Below are positions 18,005-26,364 of a stretch of DNA of 64,000 nucleotides, piece by piece. The position numbers were made by a program, and so were the translations under genes. Numbering within the stretch: the stretch's first letter is position 1; each line of letters starts with the position of its first letter. The notes beneath the pieces were generated by a model that was given only the letters and a program-made list of their open reading frames with translations, searched no databases and was not told where the DNA came from. This stretch comes from Chitinophagaceae bacterium (GTDB taxonomy: Bacteria; Bacteroidota; Bacteroidia; Chitinophagales; Chitinophagaceae), in contig JADJTY010000012.1 in assembly GCA_016710935.1 (NCBI GenBank), forward strand, positions 124,001 through 188,000, given 5' to 3'.

Positions 18005-18522
18005 TTATCCGTTAAATACTTTCTTTAAAGAAATGCCACGTGTTTTTGCAACAGCAATTGGTTCACGTAATGTAGCCAATGCTTTAAAAGTTGCTTTTAC
18101 CACGTTGGTTGGATTTGCGGAACCCAGGTTCTTTGCCAACACGTCGGTAATACCGGCTGCTTCCAAAACCGCTCTCATACTACCCCGGCAATTACACCGG
18201 TACCATGTGCTGCAGGTTTGATGTACACTTTAGCTGCACCATCTTTAGATAACTGATCGTGCGGAATAGTTCCATGCATCAAAGGGATCTTTATCAAATT
18301 CTTTTTTGCATCTTCAATACCTTTTGTAATAGCTTCCTGAACTTCTTTGGCCTTACCCAAACCATGTCCAACAACACCAGCTTCGTTACCCACAACAACT
18401 AATGCAGAAAAACTGAAGGCACGTCCGCCTTTGGTTGTTTTTACCACACGGTTAATGGCAACTACCTTATCTTTTAATTCCAGGTCGCCGGCTTTTACTT
18501 TATTTACGATTAAGTTTGACAT
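18005..18522 (-). CDS. rpsE: 30S ribosomal protein S5, apparent -1 frameshift near residue 113
   Basis: S5 is needed for decoding accuracy and mRNA unwinding. The uninterrupted frame stops after 115 residues at TGA (18175-18177), right after HGTGVIAGVV. The rest of S5 continues in the next frame to TAA at 18005: MRAVLEAAGITDVLAKNLGS, then PTNVVKATFKALATL and ISLKKVFNG. One extra G in the GGGG run (18183-18186) would give the conserved IAGGSMRAVLE and a 172-residue protein of normal length. Because rpsE is essential and the rest is intact, a one-base sequencing or assembly deletion is most likely. Real frameshifting is possible but unsupported. Confidence 0.9.
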
Positions 18523-18548
18523 CTATTTTTCTTATTGAAATTTTATAA

Positions 18549-18902
18549 TTAAAAAACCAATCCACCTTCTCTTGCACCTTCAGCAACTGCTTTTACACGG
18601 CCATGGTAAATATATCCACCACGGTCAAAAACAACTGTTTCTATTCCAAGTTCTTTTGCTTTTGTTGCAATAGCAGCTCCAACCATTTTACCTTTTTCAA
18701 TCTTAGGAGCTTTCTGCGCCTGGATATCTTTTTGTCTTGATGAAGCAGACGCCAGTGTAACACCATTGTCATCATCAATTAGCTGAGCATAGATATCGCT
18801 GTTGCTTCTGAAAACACTTAACCTTGGTTTAGTGGCAGCACCGCTGATCTTTCTGCGGATGCGGTATTTGATTTTTACTCTTGCGTTTGACTTGTTGTTC
18901 AT
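18549..18902 (-). CDS. rplR: 50S ribosomal protein L18
   Basis: The 117-residue protein carries the RIRRKISGAATKPRLSVFRS block and the C-terminal FDRGGYIYHGRVKAVAEGAR, both diagnostic of L18. L18 binds 5S rRNA with L5 in the central protuberance. It lies 26 bp upstream of rpsE and 47 bp downstream of rplF. Confidence 0.97.
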   Translation of the reverse strand: MNNKSNARVKIKYRIRRKISGAATKPRLSVFRSNSDIYAQLIDDDNGVTLASASSRQKDIQAQKAPKIEKGKMVGAAIATKAKELGIETVVFDRGGYIYHGRVKAVAEGAREGGLVF

Positions 18903-18949
18903 TTTATTTTATTTTTCCCCTGATTCTGCCAGGGATTAATTAACCATTA

Positions 18950-19504
18950 TTATTTACCTGCAGACTTACCGGCTTTTCTTCTCAACACTTCACCAGCAAA
19001 TTTAACACCCTTACCCTTGTATGGCTCTGGCTTACGTAAGCTTCTGATCTTTGCACAAACCTGTCCGATCAATTGTTTGTCTATACTTTCAAAAGTGATC
19101 ATCGGGTTTTGTCCTTTTTCCTGGCTGGTAACTACTGATAATTCTTTAGGAATTTCAAAAACAATATTATGAGAATATCCCAGAGCCATATCTAACAAAT
19201 TACCTGTTGCTGCAGCTTTATAACCCACTCCCACCAGTTCTAATTTTTTAGTATATCCGTCTGTAACACCTTTTACCATATTGCTGATCAGCGAACGGTA
19301 TAAACCGTGCATGGCACGATGACGTATCTGATCGGTAGGACGGGTTACAGTTGCAATGCCATCATTGATCTCAAGCTTCATGTCCCTGTCTAAAGTTTGC
19401 TTCAGCTCACCTTTTGGTCCTTTTACGGTAACAACATTTTCAGCATTTACTGTAATGGTTACACCAGCCGGTACTTCAATCAGTTGTTTTCCTATTCTGC
19501 TCAT
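18950..19504 (-). CDS. rplF: 50S ribosomal protein L6
   Basis: It has 184 residues, starting MSRIGKQLIEVPAGVTI. Two duplicated L6 folds end in the conserved IRSLRKPEPYKGKGVKFAGE, followed by a short basic tail. L6 sits near the factor-binding site. The spacer before it (19505-19621) is unusually long for the operon and holds two palindromes. Confidence 0.97.
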   Translation of the reverse strand: MSRIGKQLIEVPAGVTITVNAENVVTVKGPKGELKQTLDRDMKLEINDGIATVTRPTDQIRHRAMHGLYRSLISNMVKGVTDGYTKKLELVGVGYKAAATGNLLDMALGYSHNIVFEIPKELSVVTSQEKGQNPMITFESIDKQLIGQVCAKIRSLRKPEPYKGKGVKFAGEVLRRKAGKSAGK

Positions 19505-19542
19505 TGTCGGTTATTTTTTATTTTATTATTCGATTCGTGTTC

Positions 19543-19614
19543 ATCCGCCGGCTGGCGGATTAATTGTCAAATCTTTTATTAAGCTCCTTATTTTTATCCT
19601 TTCCCCTTCAGGGG
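19543..19614. repeat. Two palindromes in the rpsH-rplF spacer
   Basis: ATCCGCC-GGCT-GGCGGAT at 19543-19560 is a 7 bp stem hairpin. CCCC-TTCA-GGGG lies at 19603-19614. The first resembles TCCGCCGCGGCGGA in the rpsN-rpsH spacer. Neither is followed by a T tract, so they do not look like terminators. Confidence 0.6.
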
Positions 19615-19621
19615 ATAGGGG

Positions 19622-20020
19622 CTAGTAAATGTTACAAAGTACTTCTCCGCCAACATTCTGTGCTTTTGCTTCTTTATCGGTCATTACACCCTTAGATGTA
19701 GAAACAATAGCAACACCTAAACCGTTTTTAACACGCTTGATCTCCTCTGGCTTTGCATACGTACGTAATCCCGGACGGCTAACTCTTTCTAAACTCTGTA
19801 TAACAGGTAATTTAGTGTTAGCGTCATATTTCAAAGCGATCTTGATTACACCTTGTTTATTATCATCTTCAAATTTGTATTTTAAGATGTATCCTTTATC
19901 GTACAAGATTTCGGTAATACGCTTTTTCAGATTGCTTGCAGGTATTTCTACAATACGGTGATTAGCCATCTGTGCGTTACGAATTCTAGTTAAATAATCT
20001 GCAATTGGATCAGTAACCAT
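19622..20020 (-). CDS. rpsH: 30S ribosomal protein S8
   Basis: The 132 residues begin MVTDPIADYLTRIRNAQMA. They end with the S8 signature STSKGVMTDKEAKAQNVGGE. S8 binds the central domain of 16S rRNA and in E. coli represses the spc operon by binding near the L5 start; no such site could be confirmed here. Confidence 0.97.
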   Translation of the reverse strand: MVTDPIADYLTRIRNAQMANHRIVEIPASNLKKRITEILYDKGYILKYKFEDDNKQGVIKIALKYDANTKLPVIQSLERVSRPGLRTYAKPEEIKRVKNGLGVAIVSTSKGVMTDKEAKAQNVGGEVLCNIY

Positions 20021-20073
20021 TGTTATTTTAGTTAATTGTTTAAATAATTTTTTTCAATGCGATATCCTTGTTC

Positions 20074-20087
20074 TCCGCCGCGGCGGA
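20074..20087. repeat. Perfect 14 bp palindrome in the rpsN-rpsH spacer
   Basis: TCCGCCGCGGCGGA is fully self-complementary and related to the palindrome at 19543-19560. It is GC-rich against an AT-rich spacer. Confidence 0.6.
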
Positions 20088-20095
20088 TTAGGGGT

Positions 20096-20365
20096 TTACC
20101 AGCTAGCCTTGGTTATGCCTGGTATTTTACCCTGCAAAGCCATATCACGAAACATGTTTCTTGATAAGCCAAAGTGTCTCATGTAACCACGTGGACGACC
20201 TGTTAGCTGACAACGGTTTTTTAAACGTACCGGTGATGCGTTCTTTGGTAATAGATCCAAAGCTGCGTAATCTCCGGCTGCTTTCAAAGCTGCTCTTTTT
20301 TCAGCATACTTGGCAACCATTTTTTCACGCTTGCGCTGCCTGGCTTCAATTGATTTTTTTGCCAT
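20096..20365 (-). CDS. rpsN: 30S ribosomal protein S14 (zinc-independent, long form)
   Basis: At 89 residues this is the long form lacking the CxxC-CxxC zinc site. The motif NRCQLTGRPRGYMRHFGLSR lies at about 51-70. S14 sits in the 30S head. It starts 12 bp after rplE ends. Confidence 0.97.
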   Translation of the reverse strand: MAKKSIEARQRKREKMVAKYAEKRAALKAAGDYAALDLLPKNASPVRLKNRCQLTGRPRGYMRHFGLSRNMFRDMALQGKIPGITKASW

Positions 20366-20377
20366 AATCTTTTATAA

Positions 20378-20944
20378 TTATTTCTTGATGTTTTTAAAAG
20401 GCATACCCATTTCTTTAAGCAATTCAAATGCTTCTTCGTTGGTATTAGCTGTTGTTACAAAAGTGATATCCAGGCCGGTAATTTTATTTACCTTATCAAT
20501 ATCAATTTCAGGAAAAATGATCTGCTCGGTAACTCCCAGTGTGTAGTTTCCACGGCCATCAAACGACTTATCATTGATACCCTTGAAATCACGTACACGT
20601 GGTAAAGACACAGAAACAAGCCTGTCTAAAAATTCATACATTTTAACTCCACGCAGCGTAACTCTTGCACCAATGGGCATATCCTTACGCAGCTTAAAGT
20701 TTGAAATGTCTTTCTTAGACATGGTTGCCACAGCTTTCTGACCAGTGATGTTTGTCAACTCGTCAATAGCAATGTCAATCAGTTTCTTATCTGTAACAGC
20801 TCCGTTCACACCGCGATTCAAACAGATCTTGGTTAAACGGGGTGCCTGCATTACAGTTTTATAACTGAATTTTTTCATTAAAGCAGGTACAACATCTGTT
20901 TTGTACTTGTCTGCTAACCTGGGTTTGTTTGTTGTTGTGCTCAT
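20378..20944 (-). CDS. rplE: 50S ribosomal protein L5
   Basis: The 188-residue protein carries KICLNRGVNGAVTDKK and GARVTLRGVKMYEFLDRLVS, the L5 hallmarks. The ending ELLKEMGMPFKN is also typical. Its ATG overlaps the stop of rplX by one base, which suggests coupled translation. L5 binds 5S rRNA. Confidence 0.97.
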   Translation of the reverse strand: MSTTTNKPRLADKYKTDVVPALMKKFSYKTVMQAPRLTKICLNRGVNGAVTDKKLIDIAIDELTNITGQKAVATMSKKDISNFKLRKDMPIGARVTLRGVKMYEFLDRLVSVSLPRVRDFKGINDKSFDGRGNYTLGVTEQIIFPEIDIDKVNKITGLDITFVTTANTNEEAFELLKEMGMPFKNIKK

Positions 20945-21282
20945 TATTTGATTACCTCCCCTGATTTTTTAGCGATTCTTACTAGTTTACCATTTTCCCT
21001 GGTACGCTTAACTTTAGTTGGCGCACCAGCTTTAGCATCCCAAAGCATCACGTTACTGATAGCGATCGGAGCTTCTATTTTTACAATTCCACCTTTGGTG
21101 TTTTGTGAAGTTGGTTTGGTATGCTTGGTTACGATGTTAACACCTTCCACCAATACCTTTCCTTTTTCTAAAATAATTTCCAACACTTTACGGGGCTTCT
21201 TTACATCTTTATCTTCGCCACTGATCACTACTACGGTGTCGCCCTTTTTAATGTTAAACTTTGGTTTGAATCTTGTACTCAT
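20944..21282 (-). CDS. rplX: 50S ribosomal protein L24
   Basis: It has 112 residues with the KOW motif at about 13-33 (KKGDTVVVISGEDKD) and the region PTSQNTKGGIVKIEAPI. L24 starts 50S assembly at the 5' end of 23S rRNA. Its last base is shared with the rplE start codon. Confidence 0.97.
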   Translation of the reverse strand: MSTRFKPKFNIKKGDTVVVISGEDKDVKKPRKVLEIILEKGKVLVEGVNIVTKHTKPTSQNTKGGIVKIEAPIAISNVMLWDAKAGAPTKVKRTRENGKLVRIAKKSGEVIK

Positions 21283-21329
21283 TTTATTAATGTGCTTTTC
21301 AGCTTTATTTCGAAAAATATTATTTTTTA

Positions 21330-21698
21330 TTACAGAACTTCCGGAGCCAAAGAGATGATCTTCATGTAACCTTTATCCCTTAACTCACGGGCCACTGGCC
21401 CAAAAATACGGGTGCCTCTTGGTTCGTCAGATGCATTCAATAATACAACTGCGTTATCATCAAAACGGATATAAGAACCATCTTTACGACGTAATTTGTT
21501 CTTTGTTCTAACAATAACTGCTTTACTTACAGTTCCTTTTTTAACACCACCTGCAGGCATGGCATCTTTTACAGTAACAACTATTTTGTCACCGATCTTT
21601 GCGTAATCCTGGCCGCTATTACCCAGTACACGAATACAAAGTACTTCCTTGGCACCACTGTTATCGGCTACATTTAATCTGCTTTCTTGCTGTATCAT
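21330..21698 (-). CDS. rplN: 50S ribosomal protein L14
   Basis: The 122-residue protein begins MIQQESRLNVADNSGAKE and ends AREL followed by RDKGYMKIISLAPEVL. Length and the block GTRIFGPVAREL are canonical. L14 lies at the subunit interface. A 90 bp spacer without recognisable signals separates it from rpsQ. Confidence 0.97.
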   Translation of the reverse strand: MIQQESRLNVADNSGAKEVLCIRVLGNSGQDYAKIGDKIVVTVKDAMPAGGVKKGTVSKAVIVRTKNKLRRKDGSYIRFDDNAVVLLNASDEPRGTRIFGPVARELRDKGYMKIISLAPEVL

Positions 21699-21788
21699 TT
21701 TATTTAGCTTTTAGCTATTATTACTATTGTTAGTTATCAGAGGCTGTTTGCATAAACCAGGGTTTACCGCGGCAGCTTGATGAAAAAA

Positions 21789-22043
21789 TTATTTCACTTT
21801 TTCAACCACTTCAACCAGTCTCCAGCGCTTTGTTTTGCTTAAAGGACGGCTCTCCATGATCTTTACCGTATCTCCAATGCTGCACTCATTCTTTTCATCA
21901 TGAGCATGAAACTTGGTAGATTTTTTTACGAACTTACCATAAAGCGGATGCTTTACTTTACGTTCTACACTTACGGTGATGGTCTTATCCATTTTATTGC
22001 TGGATACCACTCCTAATTTTGTTTTTCTTAAATTTCTTTCCAC
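21789..22043 (-). CDS. rpsQ: 30S ribosomal protein S17
   Basis: It has 84 residues with the OB-fold blocks LGVVSSNKMDKTITVSVER and GDTVKIMESRPLSKTKRW. It binds the 5' domain of 16S rRNA and is an early assembly protein. It starts 22 bp after rpmC. Confidence 0.97.
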   Translation of the reverse strand: MERNLRKTKLGVVSSNKMDKTITVSVERKVKHPLYGKFVKKSTKFHAHDEKNECSIGDTVKIMESRPLSKTKRWRLVEVVEKVK

Positions 22044-22065
22044 TGTATTAGTTTTTATGCACCAA

Positions 22066-22275
22066 TTAAGATGCTGCCTGAACTTGTTTTAATGCTGTTT
22101 TCAACCTGGCAATATCCCTTCTTAAAGAGCGGATACTTTGCGGATTCTCCAGTGGAGAAATTGCATGAGCAAATGAAAGTTTCTTCATACGCAACTCGTC
22201 TTCAGCAATCTTTGCTTTCAGATCTGCCTCATTCAATCCTTTCAGGCTATTTAAAAAATCAACTTTCTTTAACAT
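22066..22275 (-). CDS. rpmC: 50S ribosomal protein L29
   Basis: The 69-residue, two-helix protein shows LNEADLKAKIAEDELRMKKL-like spacing and the C-terminal SLRRDIARLKTAL that marks L29. L29 lies by the exit tunnel, near the docking site for trigger factor and SRP. Confidence 0.95.
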   Translation of the reverse strand: MLKKVDFLNSLKGLNEADLKAKIAEDELRMKKLSFAHAISPLENPQSIRSLRRDIARLKTALKQVQAAS

Positions 22276-22305
22276 TGTATTCTATTTGATAATTTCTTAA
22301 TCGAT

Positions 22306-22725
22306 TTATGCTTTGTAATCATGACGAACCACAAATTTTGTCTGTATCGGCAACTTTTGTGCAGCTAAAGCAAATGCTTCTTTAGCAACCTGCATAGGTA
22401 CACCATCGCACTCAAACAAGATCCTTCCCGGCTGTACAACTGCTGCCCAACCTTCGGGGTTACCTTTACCTTTACCCATCCTTACCTCGGCTGGCTTTGC
22501 AGTAATGGGTTTGTCAGGGAAGATACGTATCCAAACATTTCCTTCACGTTTCATATGACGGGTCATTGCCTGACGTGCACTTTCAATCTGACGGCTGCTC
22601 ATCCAAACTTCATCCAGAGCTTTTAATCCAAAGGTTCCAAAAGCCAGGGTTGCACCACGCTTGGTGTCTCCTTTCATCATTCCTCTTTGCGCCTTTCTGT
22701 GTTTACTTCTTTTCGGTGATAACAT
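22306..22725 (-). CDS. rplP: 50S ribosomal protein L16
   Basis: The 139 residues start MLSPKRSKHRKAQRGMMKGD and contain WIRIFPDKPITAKPAEVRMG and GRILFECDGV. L16 helps position A-site tRNA. The arginine-bearing RMGKGKGNPEGW loop is intact. Confidence 0.97.
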   Translation of the reverse strand: MLSPKRSKHRKAQRGMMKGDTKRGATLAFGTFGLKALDEVWMSSRQIESARQAMTRHMKREGNVWIRIFPDKPITAKPAEVRMGKGKGNPEGWAAVVQPGRILFECDGVPMQVAKEAFALAAQKLPIQTKFVVRHDYKA

Positions 22726-22769
22726 TGTTGTATAATTTCTATGTTATTATTCTGATTTTTGTTGTGTTA

Positions 22770-23579
22770 TTATCTTCTTCCCCCTTGTCCGCCGCCACGG
22801 TTTCCACCGCCGCCGCTACCGCCTCTTCTGTCTCCTCCACCGCCACCACCGCGTCTGTCATCTCTTCTGTCAAATCCACCTTGTTGTCTTTCGCCGCCGC
22901 CTAATTCTTTTCCTCCACCTGCAACAACATTCGGATTCAGATCACGCTTTCCTAAAACCTCACCTTTACAGATCCAAACTTTAATACCTATTTTACCATA
23001 AACGGTTAAGGCAAATACATTGGCGTAATCAATATCCATACGTAAAGTATGTAATGGTGTACGACCTTGTTTAATTTCTTCGCTACGTGCAATCTCAGCA
23101 CCACCTAAACGACCACCAACTTTTACTTTAATCCCTTCGGCACCCATACGCAATGCAGAAGCAATTGACATTTTGATGGCTCTTTTGTAGTTGATACGAT
23201 TTTCCAACTGGCGGGCAATGGTATCAGCAACAATGTTTGCATCTAACTCCGGACGACGGATCTCTAATATATTGATCTGCACATCTTCTTTACCACATAA
23301 TTTTTTCAACTCTTCTTTGATCCTGTCAACCTCGCCACCACCTTTACCAATGATGATACCTGGTTTAGACGTGTGAATGGTAACGATCAGTTTGTTAAGC
23401 GTACGCTCAATTACGATCTTAGAGATACCACCTTTGTTGATACGGGCATTCAGGTAATTTCTGATCTTGTTATCCTCGATCAATTTTTTTGGATATTCCG
23501 TTTTGCTTGCAAACCAGTTGCTGTCCCATCCACGGATGATTCCTAACCTTAAACCTATCGGATTTGATTTCTGACCCAT
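22770..23579 (-). CDS. rpsC: 30S ribosomal protein S3 with Gly/Arg-rich (RGG-like) C-terminal tail
   Basis: Residues 1-218 are ordinary S3. MGQKSNPIGLRLGIIRGWDS opens it, the KH domain carries IGKGGGEVDRIKEEL, and GVKVGGRLGGAEIAR-type blocks follow. S3 lines the mRNA entry tunnel and helps unwind mRNA. Residues 219-269 form a tail made almost only of Gly, Arg, Asp and Gln, with DRRGG and NRGGG repeats like eukaryotic RGG RNA-binding tails. The tail lies where incoming mRNA passes, so extra RNA contacts are plausible, but this is inference. The antisense strand of the tail gives Pro-rich spurious frames. Confidence 0.96.
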   Translation of the reverse strand: MGQKSNPIGLRLGIIRGWDSNWFASKTEYPKKLIEDNKIRNYLNARINKGGISKIVIERTLNKLIVTIHTSKPGIIIGKGGGEVDRIKEELKKLCGKEDVQINILEIRRPELDANIVADTIARQLENRINYKRAIKMSIASALRMGAEGIKVKVGGRLGGAEIARSEEIKQGRTPLHTLRMDIDYANVFALTVYGKIGIKVWICKGEVLGKRDLNPNVVAGGGKELGGGERQQGGFDRRDDRRGGGGGGDRRGGSGGGGNRGGGQGGRR

Positions 23580-23603
23580 TTTGTTTTGTAATTAATTATT
23601 GGT

Positions 23604-24059
23604 TTATTTAGTACCTGATTCTTTTTTCGTTCTTGTTTTTTTAGGAGCTGCTGCTACAGGTTCCTGTACATTCACGGTTTCGTTTGGTGTAACTTTAACC
23701 AGCTTTGCTTTTTTAGTATCCACGCCGGGAACATCAACCACTACAGTTACATGATTGCTACGCTTGCGAACCCTGTATCCACGACCCTGTGGAGCCGGAC
23801 GCATACGTTTGATAACCCTTGCAGCATCCACCATAATTGTTTTAACTACCAGTGTGCTCTCGTCACCTGCTTCATTCTTCTGTTTCCAGTTGTTGATGGC
23901 AGATAATACCAGCTTACGTAAAGGAACAGCCGGGTGTTTAGGATTATGTTCTAAAACGGCTAATGCCTTTTCAACCTGCATACCACGGATCAGATCAACC
24001 AGCAAACGCATTTTGCGTGGTGATGTCGGGTAATTGTTCAATTTTGCTACTGCTTCCAT
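23604..24059 (-). CDS. rplV: 50S ribosomal protein L22 with Lys/Ala-rich extension
   Basis: The 151-residue protein has the core LNNYPTSPRKMRLLVDLIRG. The tunnel-lining hairpin region lies around RMRPAPQGRGYRVRKRSNH. About 40 extra C-terminal residues, ending KKTRTKKESGTK, exceed the E. coli length of 110. The extension is basic and likely disordered. Confidence 0.97.
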   Translation of the reverse strand: MEAVAKLNNYPTSPRKMRLLVDLIRGMQVEKALAVLEHNPKHPAVPLRKLVLSAINNWKQKNEAGDESTLVVKTIMVDAARVIKRMRPAPQGRGYRVRKRSNHVTVVVDVPGVDTKKAKLVKVTPNETVNVQEPVAAAPKKTRTKKESGTK

Positions 24060-24064
24060 TTTTT

Positions 24065-24135
24065 TTATTAAGTTTCGAGTTTTAGGTTTTTAGTCTCGGG
24101 TTGTTGCCAACTGCTAACTGTAAACTGCAAACTGT
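24065..24135. repeat. Short AACTG-type repeats in the rpsS-rplV spacer
   Basis: The spacer contains CCAACTGCTAACTG followed by TAAACTGCAAACTG, four near copies of a 7 bp unit. It also has GAGTTTTAGGTTTTTAGTC-like low-complexity sequence. No T-tract hairpin is present. Confidence 0.4.
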
Positions 24136-24136
24136 T

Positions 24137-24409
24137 TTACGATATCTTTTTACTTGAGTGACCTCTGAAATTACGGGTTGGTGCAAATTCACCTAACTTA
24201 TGTCCTACCATGAATTCTGTTACATAAACCGGAATGAATTTATTTCCGTTATGAACTGCAAAAGTTTGTCCTACAAAATCCGGAGTGATCGTACTTCTTC
24301 TGCTCCAAGTTTTAATAACACCCTTTTTACTTTTTCCTTCAATCATTGCAGCAACTTTAGCATCCAGCTTAGCTTCTACATAAGGACCTTTTTTTAACGA
24401 ACGAGCCAT
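24137..24409 (-). CDS. rpsS: 30S ribosomal protein S19
   Basis: It has 90 residues, beginning MARSLKKGPYVEAKLDAKV. The motifs TWSRRSTITPDFVGQTFAVHN and EFAPTRNFRGHS are diagnostic. S19 contacts the tRNA anticodon region in the 30S head. Confidence 0.97.
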   Translation of the reverse strand: MARSLKKGPYVEAKLDAKVAAMIEGKSKKGVIKTWSRRSTITPDFVGQTFAVHNGNKFIPVYVTEFMVGHKLGEFAPTRNFRGHSSKKIS

Positions 24410-24476
24410 GTTTTATTTTTTTTTGTTGATTTTCCCGATTTATCAAAGGGACATTTTAACAATGATTAATTGAATA

Positions 24477-25316
24477 CTAGTTTGGTAATTTCTTACCGTT
24501 TCTCCTGGTGATGATCAGTTTGCTTGAGCCTTTACCTTTTGTACGGGTGATCTGGCCTTTTGCATATTTACCTTTACGGCTACGTGGGTGACCACCGGAA
24601 GCTCTACCTTCACCACCACCCATCGGGTGATCTACCGGGTTCATCGCTACCGCTCTTGTGCGTGGACGAATACCTTTCCAACGGTTGCGGCCTGCTTTAC
24701 CCATACTCTCCAAACTATGATCGCTGTTGCTAACAACACCTACGGTTGCGTAACATTTGATCAAAACTTTTCTCAACTCGCCACTAGGCATTTTTAATAT
24801 TGCGTACTTTTCTTCCTTGTTACTTAACTGGGCCGATGTTCCTGCACTGCGTACAAGTATTCCACCCTGGCCTGGCTGCATTTCAATGTTGTGAACATTA
24901 GTACCCAAAGGCATGTTCTTAAACATCAGCGCATTTCCTAATTCCGGTGCAACAGCGTCGCCGCTTATTACTGTTTGTCCAACCTGTAAACCTTGTGGAG
25001 CAATGATGTAACGCTTTTCACCATCAGCATAATTTAATAATGCGATGAATGCAGTACGGTTTGGATCATACTCGATGGTCTTAACAGTAGCAGGAATATC
25101 TTTCTTATCTCTTTTGAAGTCGATGATACGGTACATGGTTTTGTTTCCACCACCCATATAGCGCATAGATCTTCTACCCTGAGAGTTACGGCCGGCAGTA
25201 TTCTTTTGCGGTTCAAGCAAAGATTTTTCCGGTACGTTGGTAGTGATCTCTTCGTAAGCATTACCAATTCTCCACCTGGTTCCTGCTGTTGTTGGTTTGT
25301 ATTTTCTTAATGCCAT
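24477..25316 (-). CDS. rplB: 50S ribosomal protein L2
   Basis: The 279 residues match L2 end to end, opening MALRKYKPTTAGTRWR. The region near the peptidyl transferase centre has AMNPVDHPMGGGEGRASGG, including the conserved histidine. The C-terminus is basic. It is one of the most conserved proteins of the cluster and supports correct operon orientation. Confidence 0.98.
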   Translation of the reverse strand: MALRKYKPTTAGTRWRIGNAYEEITTNVPEKSLLEPQKNTAGRNSQGRRSMRYMGGGNKTMYRIIDFKRDKKDIPATVKTIEYDPNRTAFIALLNYADGEKRYIIAPQGLQVGQTVISGDAVAPELGNALMFKNMPLGTNVHNIEMQPGQGGILVRSAGTSAQLSNKEEKYAILKMPSGELRKVLIKCYATVGVVSNSDHSLESMGKAGRNRWKGIRPRTRAVAMNPVDHPMGGGEGRASGGHPRSRKGKYAKGQITRTKGKGSSKLIITRRNGKKLPN

Positions 25317-25370
25317 TTTGTTTTATTTTTTCAATTTTTGCGGTAATTGAATACCATTCATTAATTAATA

Positions 25371-25673
25371 TTATACTTCGCTGCCGTACAGGTCAATTGA
25401 TTCTCCTTTAGCAACCGTTACGATCGCTTTCTTTTTAGAAGGCTTTCGGCCAACTATAAATCCGGCTTTGGTATATTTTGATTTTGCTTTTGAAGGCACA
25501 ACAATCGTGTTTACGTTATCAACTGTTACACCATAGAAGCTTTCAATTGCTTTTTTGATCTCCAGTTTGTTAGCCTTTTTATTCACCACAAAAGAGTAGC
25601 GGTTCATTTTTTCTGTTTGCTTATTAGCTTTTTCAGATAAAATCGGCTTTATTAATACATCAGACGCTTTCAT
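25371..25673 (-). CDS. rplW: 50S ribosomal protein L23
   Basis: The 100-residue protein begins MKASDVLIKPILSEKANKQ and contains YSFVVNKKANKLEIKKAIE and VNTIVVPSKAKSK. L23 at the tunnel exit recruits trigger factor and SRP. Confidence 0.96.
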   Translation of the reverse strand: MKASDVLIKPILSEKANKQTEKMNRYSFVVNKKANKLEIKKAIESFYGVTVDNVNTIVVPSKAKSKYTKAGFIVGRKPSKKKAIVTVAKGESIDLYGSEV

Positions 25674-25698
25674 GTCTTTTAATTTTTTTGTTTCTTAA

Positions 25699-26331
25699 TT
25701 ATGCTTCTACGCTTTCTTCACTAAAGATCTTTGCAGCGCTTTCGGTTAAAACCAAAACATTTGCATTTAAAATATCATAGGTATTTAAATCACTTAATAA
25801 AGTACCGCTAACTGTTGGCACGTTACGTAAACTTAAATACAGGTTATCATTGTATTCAGGAATAACGAACAGGGTTTTCTTTCCTGTAAGATTCAACTTG
25901 CTTAAGATACCTGTGAAGGTTGATGTTTTTGGTGCATCCATTTTCACATCTTCCAATACTACGATAGCATTTTCTTTTGCTTTATAAGCCAAAGCACCCA
26001 TCTTAGCCAGATCTTTAACCTTACGGTTTAATTTGATATCGTACTTGTGTGGTTTTGGTCCAAAAATAGTACCACCACCTTTATACAAAGGATTACGCAG
26101 GTTACCTTTACGGGCACCACCGGTTCCTTTTTGTTTATGTAATTTCTTAGAAGAACCTTTAACTTCCATACGGGTTTTAACCTTATGCGTACCCTGGCGT
26201 TGTGCGCCCTGGTATTGCTTTACAGCCAGGTAAATAACGTGGTCGTTTGGTTCAATACCAAAGATCTCATCAGGTAATTCAACCGATCTGCCGGTTTGCT
26301 TTCCTTCTATATTTAAAACATCTACTTGCAT
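25699..26331 (-). CDS. rplD: 50S ribosomal protein L4
   Basis: It has 210 residues, with the extended loop KQKGTGGARKGNLRNPLYKG (about 68-87) that reaches the exit tunnel. C-terminal YDILNANVLVLTESA is typical. In E. coli L4 also represses the S10 operon; no matching leader structure is evident before rpsJ here. Confidence 0.97.
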   Translation of the reverse strand: MQVDVLNIEGKQTGRSVELPDEIFGIEPNDHVIYLAVKQYQGAQRQGTHKVKTRMEVKGSSKKLHKQKGTGGARKGNLRNPLYKGGGTIFGPKPHKYDIKLNRKVKDLAKMGALAYKAKENAIVVLEDVKMDAPKTSTFTGILSKLNLTGKKTLFVIPEYNDNLYLSLRNVPTVSGTLLSDLNTYDILNANVLVLTESAAKIFSEESVEA

Positions 26332-26364
26332 TGTACTTATTTTTATTGGCCAGCGGCCGGTTGC

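Noticed and set aside
18175..18190. Programmed ribosomal frameshift in rpsE
   Set aside because: No canonical slippery heptamer, no obvious downstream pseudoknot, and no known precedent for S5; a homopolymer deletion is simpler. Kept as a finding, not as a feature.
22759..23001. Long Pro-rich reading frame on the plus strand opposite the rpsC tail
   Set aside because: It is the antisense of the Gly/Arg-rich S3 tail; composition follows from the GGN codons, and no start context or homology is seen.
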